DNA of 64,000 nucleotides. It comes from Mycolicibacterium duvalii. Lineage in GTDB: Bacteria; Actinomycetota; Actinomycetes; Mycobacteriales; Mycobacteriaceae. Under the pieces are notes generated by a model. The model saw nothing but the letters and a program-made list of their open reading frames with translations, made no database searches and was not told where the DNA came from. Position numbers and translations under genes: made by a program. The DNA is taken from contig NZ_AP022563.1 of the NCBI RefSeq assembly GCF_010726645.1, forward strand, positions 2,108,001 to 2,172,000. Direction: 5' to 3'. Of the stretch, positions 53,108 through 61,517 are shown in pieces. The stretch's first letter is position 1; each line of letters starts with the position of its first letter.

Positions 53108-53848
53108 ATGGAGGTCATCAATCTTCGGGAGCCGAAGATGGCCGATCGGGTGGCCACGGTGTTGCGCCGCATGTTCATCCGCGGCGAGATCACCGAAGGA
53201 ACAATGCTTCCACCGGAATCCGAACTGATGGAGCGTTTCGGGGTATCGCGGCCTACGCTGCGCGAAGCGTTCCGGGTGCTCGAATCCGAGTCCCTCATCC
53301 AGGTCCAGCGAGGGGTGCGCGGCGGTGCCCGGGTCACCCGGCCCCAGCGCGAAACACTCGCGCGCTACGCTGGCCTGATCCTCGAGTACGAGGGCGTCAC
53401 CGTCAAGGACGTGTATGATGCGCGGGTTGCCCTCGAGGTCCCGATGGTCGAGCAATTGGCCAAGGACCGCGACCCCAGGGTGATCGCCGAACTCGAGCAG
53501 ATCGTCGAACGCGAAGCACTGTTGGAACCGGGCAGCGAGGCCGTCGACCAGCTCACCGACTTCCACGCCGCGGTCTCTCGGTTGTCGGGCAATGCTACCA
53601 TCCAGATCGTCAGCGACATGCTGCACCACATCATCGAGAAGGCCAACCGCTCGTTGCAGCCCACCAGGGGTGACCGTGCCGAGCAAGCGGTCCGCCGGTC
53701 CGCCAAGACCCACCGGATGGTGCTCGACATGATCAGGGCCGGAGACGCCGAGAAGGCCGGCGAACTCTGGAAGAAGCATCTGCTGAAGGCTGAGGAGTTC
53801 GTCCTCTCCGGGGCCGAAATGTCCACTGTCGTCGACCTTCTCGAATGA
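53108..53848 (+). CDS. GntR/FadR-family regulator
   Basis: 246 residues. The winged helix MLPPESELMERFGVSRPTLREAFRVLESESLIQVQRG (about 33-69) is followed by an FCD domain with DARVALEVPMVEQLA, TDFHAAVSRLSGN and KTHRMVLDMI, whose His and Asp residues can bind metal. The ATG at 53108 has GGAGG 5 nt upstream. It overlaps the thioesterase gene by 4 bp. Candidate controller of the block with GCGAAATAGTTG sites; its ligand may be an acyl-CoA. Confidence 0.87.
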   Translation: MEVINLREPKMADRVATVLRRMFIRGEITEGTMLPPESELMERFGVSRPTLREAFRVLESESLIQVQRGVRGGARVTRPQRETLARYAGLILEYEGVTVKDVYDARVALEVPMVEQLAKDRDPRVIAELEQIVEREALLEPGSEAVDQLTDFHAAVSRLSGNATIQIVSDMLHHIIEKANRSLQPTRGDRAEQAVRRSAKTHRMVLDMIRAGDAEKAGELWKKHLLKAEEFVLSGAEMSTVVDLLE

Positions 53849-54672
53849 CCTACGTAGACCGAGATTCGGACCGGCACGACCTCGAGACGCCCGATTCCAT
53901 TCAGGTTCGTTTTGGCATCGAATACCTGCTACGGGATCCCGCCGCGGCGACGGCGGTCATGTCGATGCCGATGGAGCGCTTCCGTAATCCGTTCACAGGT
54001 GCGCCGACAGTTGGTCCGTTGGCGGTCCTCGTCGATGCGGCGGCCGGAATCGTGAACCACTACCGCCGAGGCCCGGGGCAGTGGACGGTGTCCAGTGAGT
54101 TGTCGATGGAGCTCAGCATGGACGGCCTCGACGATCTCGATGGGCCGGTGACGGCGACCGCACATGCAGTGGGGCCGCGGGGCGTCGCATCGCTGGGGAC
54201 CTGCACGCTGACCTACCGCGGAGCCATGATCGGCAGCGGCACGGTGCGGTCGTTTTTCATCAACGCCGATGACGTTGTGTCCCAACGCCGCCCGGAGACG
54301 CTGCGACGAACTGCCGAGACCACATTCGCCGATCTGATGGCGGCGCGCATCCGCCCAGATTCCGGCGCCTACGTTTTGTCGCAGAATGCCGACGAGAATC
54401 TGAACAACGACATCCACATCGTGCACGGCGGGGTCGCTGCGGCTGGACTGGAAACGACGTCGTCAGCGGCGGTCAACCGCGGCAATTCTGACGACCTGCT
54501 CCAGACCGCCTCCCTGCGGGTGAACTTTCTGCGTCCGTTCTTCGCCGGTACCGATTCCCGCTACGAAGGCAAGGCCCTGCGGATCGGCCGCAGCACGGCG
54601 GTCGGTGACGCGCATGCCATCGGTGACGACGGCAAGGTCGCGGTCATTGCGCGTATCACCGCCTACCGCTGA
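53845..54672 (+). CDS. Double-hotdog acyl-CoA thioesterase-like protein
   Basis: 275 residues in two hotdog-like halves (GAPTVGPLAVLVDAAAGIVNH and HIVHGGVAAAGLETTSSAA), with LRVNFLRPFFAGT in the second. This is the PaaI/TesB-like plan. It would hydrolyse or bind an acyl-CoA and help recover CoA. ATGA overlap with the regulator gene. Confidence 0.72.
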   Translation: MTYVDRDSDRHDLETPDSIQVRFGIEYLLRDPAAATAVMSMPMERFRNPFTGAPTVGPLAVLVDAAAGIVNHYRRGPGQWTVSSELSMELSMDGLDDLDGPVTATAHAVGPRGVASLGTCTLTYRGAMIGSGTVRSFFINADDVVSQRRPETLRRTAETTFADLMAARIRPDSGAYVLSQNADENLNNDIHIVHGGVAAAGLETTSSAAVNRGNSDDLLQTASLRVNFLRPFFAGTDSRYEGKALRIGRSTAVGDAHAIGDDGKVAVIARITAYR

Positions 54673-54711
54673 GCCGATCACGGGAAACCACCGATCTGAC
54701 TGAGGAGCTTC

Positions 54712-55116
54712 GTGAGCGCCGCGCTTCGCATCGAACCCCGTTGGACTGACCTCGATCCGGTCGGACATGTGAACAACAGCGTCTTCCTCGTGTATGCCGA
54801 GGAAGCGAGGGCCCGCTTTCTGCACACCGCGTTACCGACGTCGTGGGGCCCGATAGTAGTGGTGCACAACGAAATCGACTACCACCACCCGGTTGTGCAG
54901 ACCGATGAGGTGGAAGTCTCGTCCGCGGTCGAGGCGATCGGCACGTCGTCGTTCACAACCATCAACATCATCGCCACCGCGACGCACAAGTGTGCGACGG
55001 TGCGGACCGTTCAGGTCGTTCTACGCGAGGACCGCTCCCGTACACGGCCCTGGAGCGCCGATGAGCGCACCGCACTGGAAGCACTCCTGGCCGCCGGAAG
55101 CAAGATCCCTCGCTGA
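54712..55116 (+). CDS. 4-HBT-type acyl-CoA thioesterase
   Basis: 134 residues. RWTDLDPVGHVNNSVFLVYAEEAR is the hotdog signature, with the D-x-x-G-H-V-N-N block. It hydrolyses acyl-CoA thioesters. GAGGAG lies before the GTG. It ends 10 bp from the convergent hydratase gene. Confidence 0.83.
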   Translation: MSAALRIEPRWTDLDPVGHVNNSVFLVYAEEARARFLHTALPTSWGPIVVVHNEIDYHHPVVQTDEVEVSSAVEAIGTSSFTTINIIATATHKCATVRTVQVVLREDRSRTRPWSADERTALEALLAAGSKIPR

Positions 55117-55126
55117 GCCGCTGAGA

Positions 55127-55936
55127 TCACTTCTTGGAGCGGGCCCGGAAGGCCGCCACCCGCTCCTTGAACTCGGGCGTCGAGAACGAGGTCAGTTCCT
55201 CGGCCAGCGCGTACTCCAGGACACCCTGCGCAGCGCGCGCCAGGTGCATGTTCAGGGCCACCTTCGACGAGCGCAAGGCCTGTGGCGGAAGTGCGGCGAG
55301 GCGCTCACCGAGGGCCAGCGCCTCATCCAGGACCGCGTCGTCACCGACCACCTTCGTCACGAGATTGAGCTTCTCGGCGACGGCCGGGGTGATCCGATCA
55401 CCCAGCAGCACATACTCTTTGGCCTTCATCATGCCGATCAGCAGCGGCAGCATGGCAGTGCCGCCGTCGCCCGCGGTCAGCCCGATCGCGACGTGCGGAT
55501 CCGCCAGATAGCTGTTCTCCCCCATCACCAGCAGGTCACTGAGCAGCGCGATCGAGCACCCGAGACCGACGGCGGGCCCCTTGACCGCTGACACCAGTGG
55601 CTTGGGGAAGTTGATCACCTCGAGGAACACCGTGCGGGCTTCGTGGATCTGGAACGTGCGCGCCACCTGATCCTCGATAAGCCGGCCGAACATCACCATG
55701 TCCCCGCCTGCCGAGAAGGCCTTGCCCACACCGGTGGTGACGACCGCCTTCACGTCGTCGTCGGCATCGAGCACCTTCCAGATCGTGGCGAACGCGTGGT
55801 GCACCTCTTCGGTGACAGCGTTGAGCGCCTCGGGCCGGTTGATGCTCACGACGTGGACGTTGCCGCGCTTCTCCACAAGTAACCACGGAGCAAACTGCTC
55901 GTAACCGGCAAGCGTCGCGATCTCGGAAGTCGTCAT
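55127..55936 (-). CDS. Enoyl-CoA hydratase/isomerase family protein
   Basis: 269 residues with the crotonase core KAFSAGGDMVMF and GPAVGLGCSIALLSDLLVMGENSYLADPHVAIGLTAGDGG (oxyanion and active-site loops). It hydrates or isomerises an enoyl-CoA. In the position of the first catalytic Glu there is a Gly-Leu-Thr-Ala context, so isomerase or lyase chemistry is also possible. Third gene of the 58325-55127 operon with the thiolase and HMGS-like genes. Confidence 0.82.
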   Translation of the reverse strand: MTTSEIATLAGYEQFAPWLLVEKRGNVHVVSINRPEALNAVTEEVHHAFATIWKVLDADDDVKAVVTTGVGKAFSAGGDMVMFGRLIEDQVARTFQIHEARTVFLEVINFPKPLVSAVKGPAVGLGCSIALLSDLLVMGENSYLADPHVAIGLTAGDGGTAMLPLLIGMMKAKEYVLLGDRITPAVAEKLNLVTKVVGDDAVLDEALALGERLAALPPQALRSSKVALNMHLARAAQGVLEYALAEELTSFSTPEFKERVAAFRARSKK

Positions 55937-55947
55937 GTGATGTCCTG

Positions 55948-57108
55948 TCAGCTTTTCTCGTTGGAAAGGATGGTGACCGCGGAGACCGCGGTCGGGCCAC
56001 CGATGTTGTGGGCCAACGCGACTCGCGCGCCGTCAACCTGATTCTCGGCCTCGCCGCGCAGCTGGTTGAACAATTCGTAGCACTGCGCGACACCGGTGGC
56101 GCCCGGCGGATGCCCCTTGGCCTTCAATCCACCGCTCGGATTAATCGGGATAGAACCGCCGACATAGTGTTCGCGGCCCTCGACCAGTTTGTAGGCTTCG
56201 AACCGCTCGGCGAACCCGAGGTCTTCGTAGCTGATCAGCTCGACGCCGGTGAAGCAGTCATGGACCTCGGCGACGTCGATGTCGCTGGGTGTCAGACCGG
56301 CCATCTTCATCGCAGATTTGGCTGCCCGCACCGTCGGCGGGAACGTCGTCATATCACCCTTGTGCTGGTGCATCACCCGGTCCATGCCCAACCCGACGCC
56401 GCGCACCCAGACCGGCCGATCCGTGTACCGGTCGACGACCTCCTCCGCAGCGAGGATCACCGCGGCCGAACCGTCGCTCTGCGGCGTGCAGTCATAGAGC
56501 CCAAACGGCTCGACCACCATCGGCGCGGCCAACGCCTGCTCGACGGTGATCTCGTAACGCAGTTGGGCTTTTGGATTCTTCAGCGCGTGGAAGTGGTTCT
56601 TCACCGCCACCATCGCCATGTGCTCCTTGGTCGCCGGAGACTCATGCAGATAGCGCACGACGTGCAGCGCGAAGTTGGCAGGCGCGACGAGTCCCAGCGG
56701 ATAATCCCAGGCGTTGTCACGGGTCATCGCCGCCCAATCCCAAAAGGTGGTGTTGGACGCGGTCTCGCGGACTTTGTCCGCGCCGACGACCAGAACCACG
56801 TCGTAGAGCCCGGACGCGATGGCCATGGCACCGTTGCGGATTGCGTCATTGCCCGTGGCGCAGGCGTTTTCGACGCGGGTGACCGGGATATCGGTGAGGT
56901 CCAGGGTGTCCGCCAGAACACCCGACGGGAAGCCGTCGGTGGTGGACAGCTCACCGAACCACGCGGCCTGGATGTCCGATTTCTTGATGCCTTTGTCGAC
57001 GTGGGCGGCCGCCTCGGCGTACGCCATGGGGATCAGGTCTTTGATGCCGAGGTCGAAATGCTCGGCGAAGGGGGTCATCCCCGCCCCGACGATTGCGACG
57101 TTCCTCAT
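55948..57108 (-). CDS. Thiolase-fold lipid-transfer protein (SCP-x/Ltp-like)
   Basis: 386 residues. RVENACATGNDAI carries the nucleophilic Cys, and VHDCFTGVELISYEDLG and NPSGGLKAKGHPPGATG are typical of SCP-x thiolases. It probably cleaves a 3-ketoacyl-CoA or does a retro-aldol cut. The ATG overlaps the stop of the HMGS/OB-type gene, so a complex of the two is likely, as for Ltp2 and its OB-fold partner in steroid degradation. Confidence 0.86.
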   Translation of the reverse strand: MRNVAIVGAGMTPFAEHFDLGIKDLIPMAYAEAAAHVDKGIKKSDIQAAWFGELSTTDGFPSGVLADTLDLTDIPVTRVENACATGNDAIRNGAMAIASGLYDVVLVVGADKVRETASNTTFWDWAAMTRDNAWDYPLGLVAPANFALHVVRYLHESPATKEHMAMVAVKNHFHALKNPKAQLRYEITVEQALAAPMVVEPFGLYDCTPQSDGSAAVILAAEEVVDRYTDRPVWVRGVGLGMDRVMHQHKGDMTTFPPTVRAAKSAMKMAGLTPSDIDVAEVHDCFTGVELISYEDLGFAERFEAYKLVEGREHYVGGSIPINPSGGLKAKGHPPGATGVAQCYELFNQLRGEAENQVDGARVALAHNIGGPTAVSAVTILSNEKS

Positions 57109-58325
57109 GCCTGTGTTCCTTCCGCGGTCGTCGGCCAGAATGCATAGCCGTAGTCAGGTACGCCGGCCCGGTCGGCGATCTTGCGCAGGACCACCGAGCC
57201 CGACTGCCCGATCGTGGCTTCGCCGGCGGGGACGCCAGTGACCTTCATCAGCACCCGCACCGAGCTGCCGTCCAGTTGCACGACGGCGATCGAATACGGC
57301 CCCGGTAGGTCGGGCACCGGAATCCGGATGGTGGTCTGGGTATAGATGGTCCCGGTGCGGGGCAACGGTTCCAGGCGGCAGGCGGTGACCAGCCCGCCGG
57401 CATCGTCGACGCGGGCACGTGGCGGGAACTGGGGCGCGGTGTCGATACCGGGCCGCTCGTCGAACACCGCGGCCTCCCAGCGCAGCTTGGCTTCGAACGC
57501 GCGGGCGTAGGCGGGCAGGGAGATCGGGATGCCGTTGCCGTCAGCGGTGCGGAATTTGGGCAGCTCCCGCGACGGGGCCTCATTGCGGGTGATCGTGGTG
57601 GACTTGGCGGACCCGCCGATTTCGGCGGCCGTCACGCTGGACTGTTCAACAGCCACCAACAGGCCGCTCGTCTGACCGTTTTCCACGCATTCGGCGAGTG
57701 CCCGGATCACTCCGGATGCCGACGAGATCGGATGTTCGATCGCACCCTTCGCATCGAGGTCACCGCCGAGTTCCTTGCCCTTCGCTCCGACGACTGCCGC
57801 CACCGTCTGCGAGGCGTCCAGGCCCAACCGCGCGACCGTCGACTTGACCCCGATCTCACGCTGCAACCGGGGGTCGCCATACTCGCGCCGGCTGCCGTCG
57901 GCACTCCGGATGGTGACTGGCAGGCTGCGGGTCTGCCGTGCGACCGGCGTCAATCCGACGCCGTCGGCACCGATGAGGGCCGCGGCCGCCGAGGCTGCCG
58001 TCGTCGAGTGGTCCGCAGCGATGACGAGGGTGCCCTCAGTCGCCTCGACGAGCTCATCGAGCACTGCCGGCGCGCCACCGAGCACTTCGCTGACCGCCAC
58101 ACCAGCAGGCAGGGACAGCCCGGCCAGAAGCACGGCGCTGTTACCGCCCTCCAACAGTGGGAAGTCGCGTGACACCAGCACCACGCGGCGCGCGGTCGCA
58201 TCGGGGTCAGCGGCCCGACCTGCGGCGACTGCCATGGTCAGCGCATCCTCGTCAGGCCCGTTCACCCGGCGCTCACGCACCGTCCATGGCGGCAGGTAGG
58301 TGCCGATCGCGGCGACCTGTGTCAT
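57105..58325 (-). CDS. HMG-CoA-synthase-like/OB-fold fusion protein
   Basis: 406 residues. The N-terminal about 250 residues resemble a degenerate HMG-CoA-synthase/thiolase-like fold (IGTYLPPWTVRERRV...ALTMAVAAGR). The last about 130 are a DUF35 OB-fold (RLEPLPRTGTIYTQTTIRIPVP..). No catalytic Cys is seen at the usual place (VAVSEVLGGAP). This suggests a non-catalytic scaffold that helps its coupled thiolase bind CoA substrate. GAGG precedes the ATG. Divergent from the SDR gene at 58431. Confidence 0.72.
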   Translation of the reverse strand: MTQVAAIGTYLPPWTVRERRVNGPDEDALTMAVAAGRAADPDATARRVVLVSRDFPLLEGGNSAVLLAGLSLPAGVAVSEVLGGAPAVLDELVEATEGTLVIAADHSTTAASAAAALIGADGVGLTPVARQTRSLPVTIRSADGSRREYGDPRLQREIGVKSTVARLGLDASQTVAAVVGAKGKELGGDLDAKGAIEHPISSASGVIRALAECVENGQTSGLLVAVEQSSVTAAEIGGSAKSTTITRNEAPSRELPKFRTADGNGIPISLPAYARAFEAKLRWEAAVFDERPGIDTAPQFPPRARVDDAGGLVTACRLEPLPRTGTIYTQTTIRIPVPDLPGPYSIAVVQLDGSSVRVLMKVTGVPAGEATIGQSGSVVLRKIADRAGVPDYGYAFWPTTAEGTQA

Positions 58326-58373
58326 TGGAACCTCGCTTGGGTCAGTGGCGCGCTACAGCGGCCGACTAATGAG

Positions 58374-58387
58374 CTATATAGTTATAG
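58374..58387. promoter_or_regulatory. Operator candidate CTATATAGTTATAG, shared with 29368
   Basis: The palindrome CTATA-N4-TATAG matches 29368-29381 at 13 of 14 bases. Both lie in divergent promoters where thiolase-type genes are controlled. It implies one regulator for both blocks. Confidence 0.65.
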
Positions 58388-58430
58388 CATTCGACGCTAC
58401 GACCAATGACGGCGGAAGGACAACTGGATT

Positions 58431-59282
58431 GTGAGCATCACCTCTCCTGAGACTCTGAAGGACCGTGTGGTCGTGGTGACCGGCGCCAGTCGCGGCATCG
58501 GCGCCGCGATCGCGGTGCGCGCGGCGCAGGACGGCGCGGCAGTGGCGCTGCTTGCCAAGACGCAGACACCCAATCCGAAAATCGCCGGGACCCTGCCCGA
58601 AACCGCGGCCGCTGTGGAAAGTGCAGGAGGACGGGCGCTGGCAGTGGGCTGCGACGTACGTGACGCCGCCGCGGTAGAAGCGGCCATTGCCACGGTCGCC
58701 GAAGCATTCGGCGGCATCGATGTCGTGATCAACAACGCCGGAGCGCTCGACTTGCGACCGACCGAGAAGTTGCCTCCCAAGAGTCTGCGCAAGCTGCTCG
58801 AAATCAACGTCGAAGGTCCGTTCGCGGTGGTCCAGGCCGCCCTGCCGCACCTCCGTCGCTCCGCAAACGCGCACGTGGTCAATATCTCGCCCCCGCTGAA
58901 CCTGGAACCCCGATGGGTGGGCGCTCACGTCGGGCACACCGTCGGCAAGTACGCCGAAAGCCTGCTCACCCTCGGCTGGGCTGACGAGTTCGCACAGGTG
59001 CCGATCGCGGTGAACTCCGTGTGGCCGGCCACCACCGTCGCCAGCACCGGCATGATGGTCGCGATGGGCGAGGAGTCGGTACGCGCCCAGGCCCGGAGCC
59101 CGCAGATCATGGCCGATGCGGTGCACGCATTGGTCTCCCGCCCTGCCGCAACCTGCAGCGGTCACTTCTACACCGACGAGGACATCTTGCGCGAAGAGGG
59201 CCGAGACGACCTGTCGGACTACCGACTGGCGGCACATGAGCAGGACCTGACCCCCAACTTCTATCTGGCAGCCGCCCGGTGA
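58431..59282 (+). CDS. HSDL2-like short-chain dehydrogenase with His in place of catalytic Tyr
   Basis: 283 residues. VTGASRGIG opens the fold; NISPPLNLEP (Ser153) and HTVGKYAES follow. The residue four before Lys173 is His169 rather than the standard Tyr, where HSDL2-like relatives have YTIAK. The GTG follows AAGGA by 10 nt. The end overlaps the FadE gene by 4 bp (GTGA). It may be impaired in dehydrogenase activity or use His as base; reading verified by codon CAC. Confidence 0.75.
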   Translation: MSITSPETLKDRVVVVTGASRGIGAAIAVRAAQDGAAVALLAKTQTPNPKIAGTLPETAAAVESAGGRALAVGCDVRDAAAVEAAIATVAEAFGGIDVVINNAGALDLRPTEKLPPKSLRKLLEINVEGPFAVVQAALPHLRRSANAHVVNISPPLNLEPRWVGAHVGHTVGKYAESLLTLGWADEFAQVPIAVNSVWPATTVASTGMMVAMGEESVRAQARSPQIMADAVHALVSRPAATCSGHFYTDEDILREEGRDDLSDYRLAAHEQDLTPNFYLAAAR

Positions 59283-60412
59283 GCGCGGCCGACGATGCCG
59301 AACTGGCCAAGTTGCGTCTCGCCGTACGCGACTTCCTTCGGGCCGACCGCGCAGAATTCGGCTGGCAGCCCGCCGTCGACGCCTGGCTGGCCGGCTGGGA
59401 CGAGGGATTCTCGGCACGATTGGGTGCCGCGGGGTTCGTCGGCCTGACCATCCCGCGCCGTTACGGCGGCCACGAGCTCGGCCACCTCCACCGATATGTC
59501 GTGACGGAGGAACTTATCGCGTCGGGCGCACCGGTCGCAGCGCACTGGAGCGCTGACCGACAGGTCGCACCGAGCCTGTTGACCTACGGCACCGAGGAAC
59601 AGCGCGTACGGCTGCTCCCGAAGATCGTTGCAGGCCGACTGTATTCGTCGATCGGCATGAGCGAGCACGGTGCCGGGTCGGACCTGGCCGCGGTGACCAC
59701 CAAGGCGACCCGTACCGACGGAGGCTGGCTACTGTCCGGCACCAAGGTGTGGACCAGCGGCGCCCACCATGCGCACCAGGTCGTGGTGCTGGCACGCACC
59801 AGTCCCCCGGACCCCAAACACCGCCACGCCGGCTTCAGCCAGTTCTTGGTGCAGTGCGCCACCCCGGGCGTTCGGATCGAACCGATCATCCTGATGTCGG
59901 GCGCACACCACTTCAACGAGGTCATCCTCGACGAGGTCTTCGTCACCGATGCCGACGTGCTCGGCGAGATCGGAAATGGTTGGCATCAGGTCACTTCGGA
60001 GTTGTCGTTCGAACGCAGCGGGCCCGAGCGCATCCTGTCCACCGGCCCGTTGCTGTTGGCCACGATCCGCGCTCTGGGAGCCGGGTCGGCAACCGACGAC
60101 CGCACTGCCGCCGCTGTCGGTGACCTGCTGGCCCAATTGATCTCGTTGCGTCAGCTGTCATTGACGGTCGCCCGCACGCTCACCGACGGTGGCGATGCGG
60201 CGAACCAGGCCGCACTGGTCAAAGATCTCGGCACCCGCTTCGAGGCCGAATCCGTCGAACTGATCGACGATCTGATCGAGGCCTTGCCCGTGAACCCTGA
60301 GCTGACGAACATGCTGGACACGGCCTGGCTACACAAGCCCATGTTCACGTTGCGCGGCGGTACTAACGAGGTGTTGCGCGGCGTGATCGCGCGCGGAATG
60401 GGGTTGCGATGA
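59279..60412 (+). CDS. Acyl-CoA dehydrogenase, alpha-type FadE
   Basis: 377 residues. GMSEHGAGSDLAAVTTKATR and LSGTKVWTSGAHHAHQ are the FAD-site motifs, LSFERSGPERIL gives the likely catalytic Glu, and GGTNEVLRGVIARGMGLR ends the chain. SEHGAG instead of SEPGAG is slightly unusual. Coupled to the SDR upstream and to the short FadE downstream by 4-bp overlaps; expected alpha subunit of a heteromeric enzyme. Confidence 0.85.
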   Translation: MSAADDAELAKLRLAVRDFLRADRAEFGWQPAVDAWLAGWDEGFSARLGAAGFVGLTIPRRYGGHELGHLHRYVVTEELIASGAPVAAHWSADRQVAPSLLTYGTEEQRVRLLPKIVAGRLYSSIGMSEHGAGSDLAAVTTKATRTDGGWLLSGTKVWTSGAHHAHQVVVLARTSPPDPKHRHAGFSQFLVQCATPGVRIEPIILMSGAHHFNEVILDEVFVTDADVLGEIGNGWHQVTSELSFERSGPERILSTGPLLLATIRALGAGSATDDRTAAAVGDLLAQLISLRQLSLTVARTLTDGGDAANQAALVKDLGTRFEAESVELIDDLIEALPVNPELTNMLDTAWLHKPMFTLRGGTNEVLRGVIARGMGLR

Positions 60413-61482
60413 GCCAGACGAGCGCACTCTCAGGCGGGGTGTTCACCGCCGAGAACCGCCAGGACGACGACGCCGAATTGCGCCAGCTCGTCGATGAACT
60501 GGGGCGGCGGTCTTACGAGGGCGGTCTCGGTAGGCGCGGCATCCCGGACCGGCTCGATGCCGAGCTGTGGCGCAACCTCGATGACACCGGGCTGGCACGG
60601 CTGACCAGCACCCCCGACTCAGGAGCCGGACCACACGAACTGGCGATCGCACTGTACGGTCTGGCACGCCACGCTGGCGCGGTGCCGCTGGCCGAAACCG
60701 ACGCGCTGGCGGGCTGGTTGGGTGCGCGGGCTGGTGTTGAATTACCCGATGGCCCATTGACAGTCGCCATCGCCGATGCTGACACAACCGGTGACCGGAT
60801 CACCGGCACGGCGCATTCGGTGCCGTGGGCCGGGGCATGTGCGGCGACGCTGCTGGCGGTTCGGGTGGACGACGGCCTGCGAGTAGGCCTGGTCGAGTCC
60901 GACAAGCTGCACGCCGGTCACAACCTGGCAGGCGAACCCCGTGATTCGCTGGAGTTCGATGTGCCCGCAAATCAGTTGCGACCCGTCGACCCGGCGCTGG
61001 GGGCCGAGCTGGCCCGGCGCGGTGCCTGGTCGCGCTGCGTGCAGATCGTCGGGGCGCTGGACGCCGCCGCCGACCTGTCGGTGCGGCACACCCGTGAGCG
61101 CGTCCAGTTCGGTCGCCCGCTCAGCGCCTTCCAATCCGTGCAGCAGTCCCTGGCCGGAATGGCCGGAGAGATCGAACGGGCTCGCGCCGCTGCCGATCTC
61201 GCCGTGACAGCGGTATCCGAGCATGGTTTCGACTCTCCCGAGGCGGACTACGCCGTCACCGTAGCCAAGGTGACCGTCGGGCGCGCCGTCGGCCCGGTGA
61301 CCACCGTCGCCCACCAGTTGCACGGCGCCATCGGTGTCACCCGCGAGCATCCGCTGTGGTTGTTCACCTTGCGCGCGCAGAGCTGGACGCGGGACTACGG
61401 CACCACCGCCCACTTCGCGCGGCGCCTGGGCAGGCTGGCACTGGCCGCCGAAGATCCGTGGGACTTGGTCACCGCAACCTGA
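60409..61482 (+). CDS. Acyl-CoA dehydrogenase, beta-type FadE
   Basis: 357 residues. VRHTRERVQFGRPLSAFQSVQQSLAGM and HQLHGAIGVTREHPLWLFTLRAQSW are conserved, while the FAD motif and the catalytic Glu are lost, as in the other beta-type FadEs here. Probably the partner of the protein at 59279. Such pairs are typical of steroid and other polycyclic CoA substrates. Confidence 0.84.
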   Translation: MSQTSALSGGVFTAENRQDDDAELRQLVDELGRRSYEGGLGRRGIPDRLDAELWRNLDDTGLARLTSTPDSGAGPHELAIALYGLARHAGAVPLAETDALAGWLGARAGVELPDGPLTVAIADADTTGDRITGTAHSVPWAGACAATLLAVRVDDGLRVGLVESDKLHAGHNLAGEPRDSLEFDVPANQLRPVDPALGAELARRGAWSRCVQIVGALDAAADLSVRHTRERVQFGRPLSAFQSVQQSLAGMAGEIERARAAADLAVTAVSEHGFDSPEADYAVTVAKVTVGRAVGPVTTVAHQLHGAIGVTREHPLWLFTLRAQSWTRDYGTTAHFARRLGRLALAAEDPWDLVTAT

Positions 61483-61517
61483 CTCGATTCCAAACCAACA
61501 CTAGAAAAGGAGAACTG

